This document shows, one piece after another, positions 54,877 to 64,000 of a stretch of 64,000 bases of DNA. Below the pieces are notes generated by a model. That model was not told the origin of the DNA. It did no database searches and was given only the letters and a program-made list of their open reading frames with translations. The first letter of the stretch is position 1; every line of letters begins with the position of its first letter. Source of the DNA: Hyperoplus lanceolatus (lineage: Eukaryota; Chordata; Actinopteri; Uranoscopiformes; Ammodytidae). A program made the position numbers and the translations under genes. Location: the NCBI GenBank assembly GCA_026929865.2, contig CM049407.1:14710001-14774000 (forward strand), given 5' to 3'.

Positions 54877-57800
54877 GTAAGTAGCTAAACTAGCTAACTT
54901 ATGTAGTTTGGTGCATGTGTGTTTCCAGACTAGAGTCTGTGATCAAATTGAACATGGGTGAAATAATATGAAGTGACGCAAAGTGAAAATATAAGAAAAT
55001 AACAAAATACATGACTAATAAAAAAAAATTACAAAACAATCAAATACATCTGTTTACATCAGTTACAAAAATATGTTAGAGCAGAGGGTCGTGTTGTTGA
55101 ACATATTCACAAAATCTGTTATTTCACACTAATTGCTTTTGATAGCATAGCATAGCATTTTGAAGTCTCTTTTTGTACAAACTACACAGACAATGAGACA
55201 GAAGAATTGAGTAAATTTATGTTTTCATTCCTTAAGAGGACGGCGCCCATGATATTTAATACAAAACTGACTGGGATGATTTCTACAGAGGGAGAGGAAG
55301 ATTTTCAGCTTGTCTAGTACTGTAATTAATGAATTTTGAGTTTTGAACAAAAACAACATCCACAAGTATAAGGTAAATCTGTAATCTTTATATCTCGCCT
55401 TAAAAACAGATGTGCATATTTATATCAAAAGTAGACAATAACATCAATTTATAAAAGAGTGGTGCAGTTGGTACAACAGCTTTTGAAAAGGTCAGTAATC
55501 TAACAAACTTTTTCTGCAGTAGCAAACTTTTATATAGATATGATGAAAATGTACCTGTGCAGAAAATATTACAAAATGTTTAATATGGATAAATCAAACT
55601 GTAGTTTAATGTGTTAACAAACATGCATTGTGTACATTTCCTGTTTCATAGCCAAGATGATCTGGATATGGTGCAGTCAATCTCTGCTGGATACTGTGTA
55701 GAGAAGGACACAGAGAAAGCGGCCAAATGCAGGGAGAGTGGCAACTCTAGCTTCAAAGTCAGAGACTACACTGCAGCCGCTCTGCACTACTCACAGGTGA
55801 AGTGACAACAATACTCTATTGTTTCACACGGGGAATAAATTAATACTTTGGACATCTACAGTGCTTGCAAAATTGTGATCATGGATATCACATGCTCAAC
55901 AAATACAGAAGTACTAGTTTTGTAAATGAAATTATTTGTACTCAGACTGTCTTGAACAATGCAAAATAGAATAAAATATAAAAGATAATAATGTTGAAAG
56001 ATAATATATACTATATTTACTGATGTAAAATATGTTAAATTAAAGCATTACAATCGGATGTAAACATTATGAACAGATAATGTTACCAAAGTCAAATTTT
56101 AGTTATGGGATTATGTTATGGGTTTAATATGGATGTCAGGATATGTAATGTAGTAACAGGTTGTTTCCTAAAATAAAGTTGTATACTGTATGTTCACATA
56201 GAAATTAGATTAAATGACTATCTCAACTACCACAAACAGGTTCATCAGAAATGACAAATTGTTTAAATTTGGAGAATAATAGAACAGTAAAACAAAAGGA
56301 TTATATAGCAGTATCCCTCAAACATGCCTCACAGTCCTGATTAATACACACCAACATCCATCTTCTCTGTCTCCCGTCATGACAGGGCGTATGCGTTGCT
56401 CCCCGATGTTCGGAGCAGCTGTCCCTGTGCTATGCCAACCGCTCTGCAGCGCTCTACCATCTGCAGCACTACCAGGTGAGCTGGCGCTACTATCAACCAC
56501 TAAATAATTAATACCTGTTATAGCCAGTTCTGCTGCCTGTTTTATTCACTTAGAAATGGTCCTGTGGATGTTTAACAGACTTGTCACAAGGCAGCCTTCA
56601 TTCAGAGGACATGTGTTTCCTTGTCATTTAGTTTGTTTAACTGAGAGATTATTGTAGATGTATCTCTGAAACTAGGGGCTCATCTTATATGTAATGCCCC
56701 CTTTTAACTTAGACACTTTCCTTCTTTTATGTACTGTTGTAGGTTTAGATACTTGTAGTAAGCTTATTTAGGGGAACCTAATTGCTGATCTAAATACGTT
56801 ATTAATATGGCATTCAGCTTTATGTTTTGCTCACAACCTTGATTTGTTTCACAGATCTTATTATAGCGTTTATTTATTTTTCTTCAGGAGTCCCTTGATG
56901 ACATGGATGAAGCTCTGAAGAACGGCTATCCCTCTCACCTTTCACACAAACTAGAGGACCGTCGTACACAGTGCCTCGAGCGCCTCTCTTTGAGTGAAAA
57001 GGCAAAAGAGGATAAATGCAAGCCCGCCTCAAATAATCATGGAGGTTCGGACGGATTAAAAACAGCATCAGTTGGACTTCTCCCGTGTGGCATTGGTCCT
57101 CAAATTGCTGTTGGCTTCAACCTGGAGAAAGGGCGCCATCTTATGGCCGTAGAGAGAATAGAAGCTGGGGAGGTGATCCTTACCGACAGGCCGTACAGCT
57201 GTGTCCTTATACCAGGGATGGAGGAGGAGGTGAGAGGGTCAGGGGGAAAGCAGCACAAAGAGAGAAGCATGCTGTTTGGAGTGGAGCACAGGCGCTGTCA
57301 CAGGTGTTTGAGCGAGACGCTGTGTCCTGTGCCGTGTGGAAGGTGCACTTACAGCCGGTACTGTTCAACTTCCTGTCAGAGGGACGCCTGGGAAGAGCAC
57401 CACCGCTGGGAGTGTTCGCTGAGACCGGTCCTGATGGCGTTTGGTGTGCTGTCAGAGCTCGCTTGGAGGATAGCATTTAAGGCCAAGGTAGAAAGAATCG
57501 CTTTGGCCGTCGTTTCGAAGCCGATCAGTCTAAAAGGAGAGTCCAGTGTTTCCGATCCGTGTCATACTTCCCACTGTGGTGACTCTTACCTGAGCGTGTT
57601 TCACTTACTGCACCACCTGGATCAACACAGCCCGGCTCTGCGCTTCCTGTGTGCGGTTACCGTTGCAACGCTCTACCTGAAGCTCAGCAAGGCAGGATCT
57701 CCACCTGCAGCCCGGGACCTCAGGCCAGCCTCGGGGGCAAACAGCCAACCGTCAGACGAGGAGGGAGGCCATACAGATTGGAGCTCGGAGCAGTGGCTGC

Positions 57801-60431
57801 TGGGAAGTGCAGTCCTAAGGCACTTCCTGCAGTTGAGGTGTAACGCCCAGGCAATCCTCATGCTACAAGATACAGGTGTTGTGTTATCCCATTTGCCTCC
57901 AAAACAGTTGCTGCAGTAAAAAATAATTCAGTGCAGTGATATGAATATTATTTTTAACTCTGTAATATGCTTATAGTTCTACAACCATGTTTTTTTCAAA
58001 ATAAAGTTGAACCAATAGCAAAGAGTCCAAATTTTAAATGTGTTTGGTTTAATCAAACATTCACATTTGAGAAGTTAGAATCAAACAAATAGTTGCCATT
58101 TTAACCCTAACCCAATAGTAGAAAAACTTAAATGAATATATATCATATAAATACAATTCCTGGTGACTTACCTTTTTTACTTTTCGGTTCTTCCGTCTCA
58201 CAGGAGCGGAAAACTCACCAGTGCAGTCAAGCAGGGAAATTCGCATTGCCACGGCAATATTCCCAACTATTAGTCTCCTGAATCACTCCTGCTGTCCCAA
58301 CACCAGTCTGGTGTTCAGCACTGGAACCTCTACTTCAGATCTGTCTGCAGACTTAAGTGAGAGTGTAGATGAGAACGGAAGGACGGCCCGTGAAGTCACT
58401 GCAACTGTCAGAGCAGCCAAAGTTATAGATGCTGGACAAGAGATCCTGCACTGCTACAGTAAGAAAATGTGTGTTTGTGTCGAGTCTAGTGAGTGCAAAA
58501 GGATTGTTTGTGTGCTGACATATTTCTTCAAAGCACAGGGATGTCTAGCAATATGTTTCGTCCATCACCCAGGCCTCATACATCATTTACAAGTGTGTCG
58601 TGGCTTCAATTTGCAGTGTTGTTCTATCACTAACACCTCTCCTGTCTCCCTCAGGTCCTCACAGCAGCAGGATGGCGACCCAGGAGCGCCAGCGTCTCCT
58701 GCAGGAGCAGTATTACTTCCTGTGCCAGTGTGAGGCCTGCACTCAGCAGCAGGAGGGGGAAGGCACACAACACAGTAAGCAGTGGATGGATGTGACACTT
58801 GATGGCCAGGAATCTGGACTCCTGTGTGGCAAATGCAAAGGATCTCTTAAAGTAGGTGTTGACAGGCTTCAATGGATCTTTTATTCTATAAAATGATACA
58901 GTATTAATTGTGCTACTTATTATTTATGAATTCCTCTTTCAAGTTTTTACTTACTGCTGTTGACAGTCCCTTTCGAATCATGTGGCGGCAGTGGCGAAGT
59001 GGGTAGAGAGTTTGCCTCTGGTGTGCAGGGTCGGAGGTTCGATCCCCCGTCTCCCCGCCACATGTCGAAGTGTCCCTGGGCAAGACACTGAACCCCGAAT
59101 TGCTCCCGATAGTTAGCTTAGTTAGCTTAGCACCCTAGTGCTAAACCTACCCTGCGTGGTAGCTGCTGCTATCGGTGTATGCATGTCTGGGTGAATGTGT
59201 ACAAAAAACAATGTAAAGCGTTTTGAGTCTGTGATAAATGGAGATATAGCGCTATACAAGTCCATTTACCATTACCATGTGAGACTCTTTTCGTGATTTT
59301 CAGAAAAGCATTCAGGACGGAGCAACGGGATTTATATGTTCGCAGTCATCCTGTGGCCAACGTATGTCATCATCAGAAGTGAGCCACAGGCTGCAGGAGA
59401 TCAGGGTCCATCTGAAGAAGGCCGTGGACATCATGGAGGGAGAGAGGCCAGGTGGAGTGATGCAGTATGCAGAGACGATGTTGTATCTTTTGCCATTTGT
59501 TCTGCAGGTCTTTAGTTTCATCTGTGTTATTCCCCTGCTCTGCTTTCTCTCAGATGAGGCTCTGACACTGTTGAGAAGGACCCAGTGTCAGACTGGACTG
59601 ATCCTTGCAGAGACACACCCACTGCAGGGGGAGCTGGCAGATGCCATGGCCAGAGTGTGTGCTACAATGGGTGAGAATAATAATGCAACATTATCTGCAG
59701 ATGGGTTTGTGGTTAGAAATCCCTTACTCTGCGTGGTTCCCATTTATTGAGATATTCACAAGAGATGACTTCAACCGAGTTCTAGAGATGGCTCAGTCAG
59801 TTGAGAATGACATTTTAATGTACCATTGATTTATACTATAGCACACATATACAAACATTGAAGCAGCTGCATTGACTTGTACAAAATGTAAATATTATTG
59901 GTCAGAAATAACTACCCCGATTATTTTCCCAATACCTAGTGTTGTGTCAATTAATGATTGTTAATTCTGGAGGGAATTCAAATTGCCTCGACACGTAGCA
60001 CTGTTGCAGTCCTCTTACTGCTTTGTTTTGTCTCTGCTCTTCATGCAGGTGACTGGAACAAAGCAGCCTCCCATCTGGAGCGGAGTGCTGCAGCTGTCGG
60101 CCACCAGTACGGAAAAGACAGTATTGAACTGGGACGACAACTCTTCAAATTAGCTCAGCTGCACTTCAATGGGTGAGTAAGCCACACAGGTGGTGAGGAA
60201 CATTTTCACAGCATGCTGTTTTCAATGTCTCAAGTATTTTTACTCTTTTATTATTATGACTGATAAGTGGAAATAACGTCTGTGTCTTTCTCCTCTTCGT
60301 CTCCCAGTGGCTGCAGAGACCAGACCCTCTCCATCATCCCAAAGGCCAGACGACTCCTCTGCCTTCACTGTGGCCCTGAGTGTCATGAACTACAGGAACT
60401 TCAAGCTATGGACGACTGTCTACGGGGGTAG
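54743..60431 (+). CDS. smyd4: SMYD4, TPR/MYND/SET protein (10 exons, 773 aa)
   Basis: A SMYD-family protein with a SET methyltransferase-type fold split by a MYND zinc finger. In vertebrates it is linked to heart development and histone deacetylase interaction. Join: 54743-54876, 55652-55796, 56386-56475, 56888-57875, 58204-58458, 58655-58851, 59304-59451, 59554-59670, 60049-60172, 60308-60431. Phases agree and give 773 aa plus TAG (human 804 aa). N-terminal TPR-like repeats about 60-160; MYND C260-C299; SET motif N479-H-S-C482 and Tyr537 in EILHCY; Cys-rich post-SET in exon 6; C-terminal TPR-like region about 610-765. The start is chosen because MDLPCVQW matches human MDLPVDEW. Intron 4 holds an in-frame stop and AATAAA; intron 7 is open and in frame. 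Confidence 0.94.
54877..55651. other. SMYD4 intron 1, non-coding
   Basis: 775-nt AT-rich intron. Nothing was recognised. Introns 2 (589 nt), 3 (412 nt), 4 (328 nt) and 8 (378 nt) likewise hold no identifiable element apart from the AATAAA noted in intron 4. Confidence 0.5.
55652..55796 (+). CDS. smyd4: SMYD4 exon 2 (residues 45-93)
   Basis: Encodes AAKCRESGNSSFKVRDYTAA then ALHYSQ, the first TPR-like helix pair (human REEGNKKFQEKDYTGAAVLY). Acceptor gtttcatag, donor gtgaag. Confidence 0.9.
56386..56475 (+). CDS. smyd4: SMYD4 exon 3 (residues 94-123)
   Basis: Encodes GVCVAPRCSEQLSLCYANRS then AALYHLQHYQ (human LCHANRSAALFHLGQYE). 90 nt, phase 0 on both sides, acceptor atgacag, donor gtgagc. 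Confidence 0.9.
56888..57875 (+). CDS. smyd4: SMYD4 exon 4, SET N-part and MYND (residues 124-453)
   Basis: Large 988-nt exon. It contains the end of the TPR region (ESLDDMDEALKNGYPSHL), the SET N-terminal strands (GFNLEKGRHLMAVERIEAGE), the complete MYND finger (CHRCLSETLCPVPCGRC, then YCSTSCQRDAW and HRWEC) and the start of the SET insert (LRHFLQLRCNAQAI). Acceptor tttcttcag; the donor at 57876 is gtgttg, a weak 5' splice site. Confidence 0.94.
58000..58005 (+). terminator. Candidate intronic polyadenylation signal in SMYD4 intron 4
   Basis: AATAAA lies 81 nt after an in-frame stop (57917-57919) reached if the weak exon 4 donor is not used. Such a transcript would encode 466 aa ending ...HLPPKQLLQ, with MYND but without the NHSC motif. 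Use of the site is unproven. Confidence 0.3.
58204..58458 (+). CDS. smyd4: SMYD4 exon 5, SET catalytic core (residues 453-538)
   Basis: Encodes IATAIFPTISLLNHSCCPNT, containing the SET NHSC motif, and ends with AGQEILHCY. It has an inserted acidic stretch (SADLSESVDENGRTAREV) longer than the human region. Acceptor cgtctcacag, donor gtaaga. Confidence 0.93.
58655..58851 (+). CDS. smyd4: SMYD4 exon 6, post-SET cysteines (residues 538-603)
   Basis: Encodes SPHSSRMATQERQRLLQEQY, FLCQCEACTQQ and LLCGKCKGSLK (human RQQKLRSQYFFDCACPAC). Acceptor tctccctcag, donor gtaggt. Confidence 0.93.
58983..59280 (+). mobile_element. tRNA-derived SINE in SMYD4 intron 6
   Basis: Pol III boxes are box A-like TGGCGAAGTGGGTAGAGAG near 58992 and box B GGTTCGATCCC near 59035. 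A body with 'gtccctgggcaagacactga' and a tail containing 'aaagcgttttgagt' and 'gcgctatacaagtccattta' follow. This body and tail are widespread in fish SINEs. It lies in sense orientation and ends about 25 nt before the exon 7 acceptor. Confidence 0.82.
59304..59451 (+). CDS. smyd4: SMYD4 exon 7 (residues 604-653)
   Basis: Encodes KSIQDGATGFICSQSSCGQR, then a helical segment (HRLQEIRVHLKKAVDIMEGE). Acceptor gattttcag, donor gtggag (weak). The 102-nt intron after it is open and in frame. Confidence 0.85.
59554..59670 (+). CDS. smyd4: SMYD4 exon 8 (residues 653-692)
   Basis: Encodes EALTLLRRTQCQTGLILAET, then HPLQGELADAMARVCATMG (human VGEIADGLARACAALGDW). Acceptor ctctcag, donor gtgaga. Confidence 0.9.
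60049..60172 (+). CDS. smyd4: SMYD4 exon 9, C-terminal TPR-like (residues 692-733)
   Basis: Encodes DWNKAASHLERSAAAVGHQY, then IELGRQLFKLAQLHFNG (human VEMGHELFKLAQIFFNG). Acceptor catgcag, donor gtgagt. Confidence 0.93.
60308..60431 (+). CDS. smyd4: SMYD4 exon 10, C-terminus (residues 733-773)
   Basis: Encodes GCRDQTLSIIPKARRLLCLH, then CGPECHELQELQAMDDCLRG and TAG at 60429-60431 (human LSLHCGPWDDEIQELQKMKS). Acceptor cgtctcccag. Confidence 0.92.
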
Positions 60432-63400
60432 CCTTATGTATATACACAGAAGCGAAAATCTTTTCCATGTAATTATAGTTTTGAACTCTGAGACCTGATT
60501 TCAATCTGTGAATTCCTTCTTTTATCTATTGACATATACATATTCCTGTTTATAAGCACTTCTGTATATATACATGGCTACTGATATACATTATATAAGT
60601 ATACTGTTTTAGAGGCAACATGTGAGTATGCACAGCTACCGAGTGGCCAGGGCTTTACCTGCGGTTGATTGTGGCTCTGACCCTTTTGCTGTCAGAATGT
60701 ATCCATCAATAATTTCAATTTCATGCCTCAGCAGTGGTGTCGCAGTGTGAGGTAAGTCATCCACCAGGTACATCCAGGTTACATGTACTCCTCGAACTGA
60801 AGCAAACGTAAATGTGTGACGTTTTCATGATTGCGGTTAACAAATGGTTTACACTAGCATGTTATTCAATCTATGAAATCTGCAGATACTCTCAGTCCCT
60901 ACATACACATATACAGGTAGGCCCCCTCTGACCTTTAGGTGGCAGCAGTTATCCACAGACAAATTTAATTTCATGCTTGGAAGGCACAAAAGCCAGATGT
61001 AGCTCTGCCGCTTGAACCTACAGTATCCATGCTGTGTCCTCTAAGACCTATAAAACCCTTTCAAGTCATCATGAACCTATTTAAGCATTAGTGTTTTAGA
61101 GTTGTTTTCCCCCTGTTTCAACTCAATTAGTAACCTTCTATGTCACTGGTGGATGAGGAAAAAAACGGCAAGGAACTTAGTATTATGATCATTGCTCTTC
61201 TGTTGAGGTGCATCGGGTTTCAGAGATGAGGTATCGCTTTGGTTGCGCAAAGACAATACAATCTTGATCACAGCTGGAAGTCCTGAGGCATCTGACAGTT
61301 AGACATCACCAGTATCTGGAGCACGGCCAGTATGACAGACCTCGCAGGTCAAGATCAAGACAAAACAAATCTGGGGTGGCACTAAATCCTAATCTAGACG
61401 ATTGCAGTTCCCTCTTTGTTCGGAGCTTGTAAAAAGCCTCTATCTATTTATAAGGGAAGGAACGTATAGACTTTTTAAAATTTGTATTCTATAACTGTAT
61501 AACTTACTGTATATTATACAGTAAGTTATAATGTTTATGTTTTCATGTTCTCACTCCAAACACACAGGAAAAGTGTCTTTGCCTTACAATTGCTACTTTA
61601 CCACTGTTTCATGCTTTTCTTTTTTTATGGTCTTCATTGTCCCATAACTATTTTGACATTCAACTGTCAACACTGCAGCATGTATCTTCTTATAGCCCAG
61701 TGCCCAAGACCTGAGGAAGAAAATGTGGACTCATGTTCAAATGAATTAAAGCACAAGCAAACTAAATTCTCTGATGTAGGTATGGAAAGGGAGGATGATG
61801 AGGATGAACACAGCCTGCACAAATAAGTATTCTCGCTGCTGCAGTATCAGATCACTGGTTCCTTATTTCACCTTCCAGTGCCATTTGAGGCCATTTCCAG
61901 CGGCTGTGATCTCGGGCTTATCAGATGTCTTGCTATACATAATGCAATCAAAATTGGCCAGACTGCAAACAAAAAGCTGTGTATTCTGTAATAGGGCCTT
62001 GCGTCAAGATCAGTAACACGGCCCGACAGAGTTACAAACTGCTGAGTTTGCCCGACTTAAGAGTAAGCTGCTTTTCATCAACATTACAACCACCCTCTGC
62101 ATGAATTATAAACACTTTTGTTGCCATAACAATGATCTCTGAAGGGCCCTACACACACATTTTAAGCACTTGGTAATATCAGTTTCTATGGTGAAATCAT
62201 CATTAAAATCAATTTCAAAATGTTGAAAATGTTCACAAACAACAAAAAAAGGTTACCGAAAGCTATTACAATTGGGGGGAAAAGAGATAAATATACTGTA
62301 TGAGCGACAATAAAAACAGTAAAAAATTATTTCCATCCCAGATCCCAGAAGTAATTCAACAATTTTATATTTTGGCTACTGCATTTTAGTAGGGAGACTC
62401 ACAAGATATAGATTTTAAAAAGACTTCGGCCACACAAGAGGCTCTGTGAGGCTGCAATACTCATAAAGAAAACCAAACAGATTTAGTGAGCAAAAAAAGC
62501 AAATGAAAAGTTGGGCAGTTACTTATGTTAACATCATTATTGGAATAGAAAAACATGTGTTGAGACATTCCAGGAGAAAATCCAACCTAGTTATTGAGAA
62601 ATTTCATTCACAGTAGTGGAATGACGGAGTGGCTGATCAATCGACCAACTTTGCCATTGGTAAAGCCATGCCTGGCTAAATAAAAAAAATGGTCACAGTT
62701 GATACAGCCTCTAAGCCTAAGCCACGATAACCCTGATGACATCACTCTGGTTATTTTTTCTATTTTTTTTTTCAGAATTTACAAAGCTTTACAAACATTA
62801 TACAACTGTGAACAACTTTAGAGTTTTACAGACATTAGTTTGTTAATCTGACCAATAGACAAGCAGCGCTTTCACCCCTTATCCATCAACCTGCTCTTCA
62901 AATTCTGCCATGGGGACCCTGTTGGAGGGTCTCGTGCACCTTTTGTCTTAAATATCTCCTTCTTGCAGGCTTCCTCTCAACCTTTACATGAGCCCCTCAC
63001 TCCACACTCTGACCCCCTCAAGCTCTCCGATGTCTGCATCTGCCTTTTAGTGGATTTGCTCCTTTAGTCTCCTCGATGCTCTATTTTTCTGACCCACCCT
63101 CCACACTGGAGGACATTTGATACATGATGCAGAGGATGGTAATGTGTCTGGGGCTTATGCAAAAATAAAATCCCCATCACTCTCTTACCCAGGCAAGGTT
63201 ATTACCGACCATTATGGAAATATTTGACAGTAAATAATAGCCAATCAGACTGCATGTTAAGTATGATGAGCTACAGTTTGGAAAGACTTGGTTGTACCCA
63301 ATTTTTGGAGCAAAAATAGAAGTATTCTTTCATTTTCGCTTGCAGGCTAAAATTTCAACATCATACCCATTGACAATTACCCTCCTCAGAAACTGAAACT

Positions 63401-63555
63401 CAGTCACACATTATACAAGGTAAAGGTTTGATTGGCAATCTAATCCTCCGTATGCATGGGTCTGGGGATGGCGCTTGATGGGTTGCTACACCTCTTCTGT
63501 CCCGGACAAGAAATAATCTTCTTCTCTTCTTCTTGGCTGGAAATTTTGTGCAGCC
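60432..63555. other. SMYD4 3' region and intergenic sequence
   Basis: Presumed 3' UTR followed by AT-rich sequence. The first canonical AATAAA I see is near 62308-62320; the transcript end is not determined. A short palindrome 'aacttactgtatattataca' + 'gtaagtt' lies near 61500-61526. A possible acidic exon at 61685-61826 is described under findings. Confidence 0.4.
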
Positions 63556-63559
63556 ATTC

Positions 63560-63900
63560 ATTGCCCGTAGAGGTGAATCCTACTGACTATCGAATGATCC
63601 TCTTCTAGCACCAGCAGTTCTACCTGTTCACTTATTACGACTTATAATGGGGATAGACACAATATTTGGTACATTCATGATCATCTGAGGATGAATCCTA
63701 TTGACTTGATCCCCTGACATTTCCTCTGGCGCCGCCATGAGGCTGACATTTGCTGTTTTGAGTCAAATGTTTCAACCACTATTGGATGGATGCCGTTGAA
63801 TTTGTACACATGCATGACCCCATCAGGGTGATTTGGTCCAACTTTAGTGATCCTTTCACTTTTCATCGAGCACCATCAAGACCAAACATTTTGATTTGTT
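63560..63900 (+). repeat. Dispersed teleost repeat, second copy
   Basis: Shares the 'caaccactattggatggat', 'tgaatcctattgact' and 'ctttagtgatcctttcactt' type phrases with 2540-3350, in the same orientation, including the internal ~110-bp near-duplication. Class unknown. Confidence 0.5.
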
Positions 63901-64000
63901 CTAAAACGTTTGTACCTCCACACAACTAACTGCATTTCAATCAAAAAATTACACTGAAAGGTGGTAAAGCAGTGGTCATCACGCTGAAGACAGCATTAAG

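Noticed and set aside
57085-57480. 131-codon frame inside SMYD4 exon 4
   Set aside because: Shadow frame over the MYND/SET coding sequence.
58983-59060. A free-standing tRNA gene in SMYD4 intron 6
   Set aside because: The box sequences are followed by a known style of fish SINE body and tail; arms do not pair as a functional tRNA.

Overview
This is a teleost fish genomic window, probably percomorph. Two host genes with many small GT-AG exons sit head to head, and the rest is repeats typical of fish: Tc1 elements, hAT and TTAA-flanked miniature elements, tRNA-derived SINEs, a non-LTR retrotransposon and many long (CA)n/(TG)n tracts. I assembled the exons by eye from reading frame, splice sites and similarity to the human proteins as I remember them.

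About 54 kb of the left side is RPA1, the large subunit of the ssDNA-binding complex RPA, on the minus strand. Sixteen coding exons are visible from the ATG at 54371 to a donor at 9898. They give 643 codons with every splice phase consistent. The last coding exon, about 34 codons in human, was not found and should lie left of the window. To the right, SMYD4 (TPR + MYND + SET) runs on the plus strand from 54743 to a stop at 60431 in ten exons, 773 aa. The two start codons are 371 bp apart across a shared promoter interval with TCTCGCGAGA-like, ETS-like and CCAAT sites. Human chromosome 17p13.3 has the same neighbours.

Region by region: 1-9898 is RPA1 intron 16, with a 1.3 kb fold-back element carrying an 8-bp target duplication (1105-2415), a hAT-type element (6557-7638) and other repeats. 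9899-36358 holds RPA1 exons 16-7. Intron 13 carries a palindromic Tc1 element (16258-17897) and intron 12 a nearly full-length LINE (20481-24795). 36359-52478 is the 16.1 kb intron 6: a 5'-truncated second LINE copy (37414-39314), hAT- and piggyBac-like miniature elements, and a second palindromic Tc1 element (49724-52245) with a Harbinger-type insert encoding a MADF-domain protein. 52479-54371 holds RPA1 exons 6-1. 54743-60431 is SMYD4. 60432-64000 has no gene I can support.

The most interesting signals are: (i) a 13-unit pentapeptide array in RPA1 exon 7, with ten S-P-x-K units in the linker between the N-terminal domain and DNA-binding domain A; (ii) a LINE family whose two copies are each embedded at both ends in (TG)n; (iii) two unrelated Tc1-family elements that are each head-to-head dimers of 3' halves with intact TA duplications; (iv) RPA1 exon 15 flanked on both sides by CA repeats; and (v) the 1.3 kb nested palindrome.
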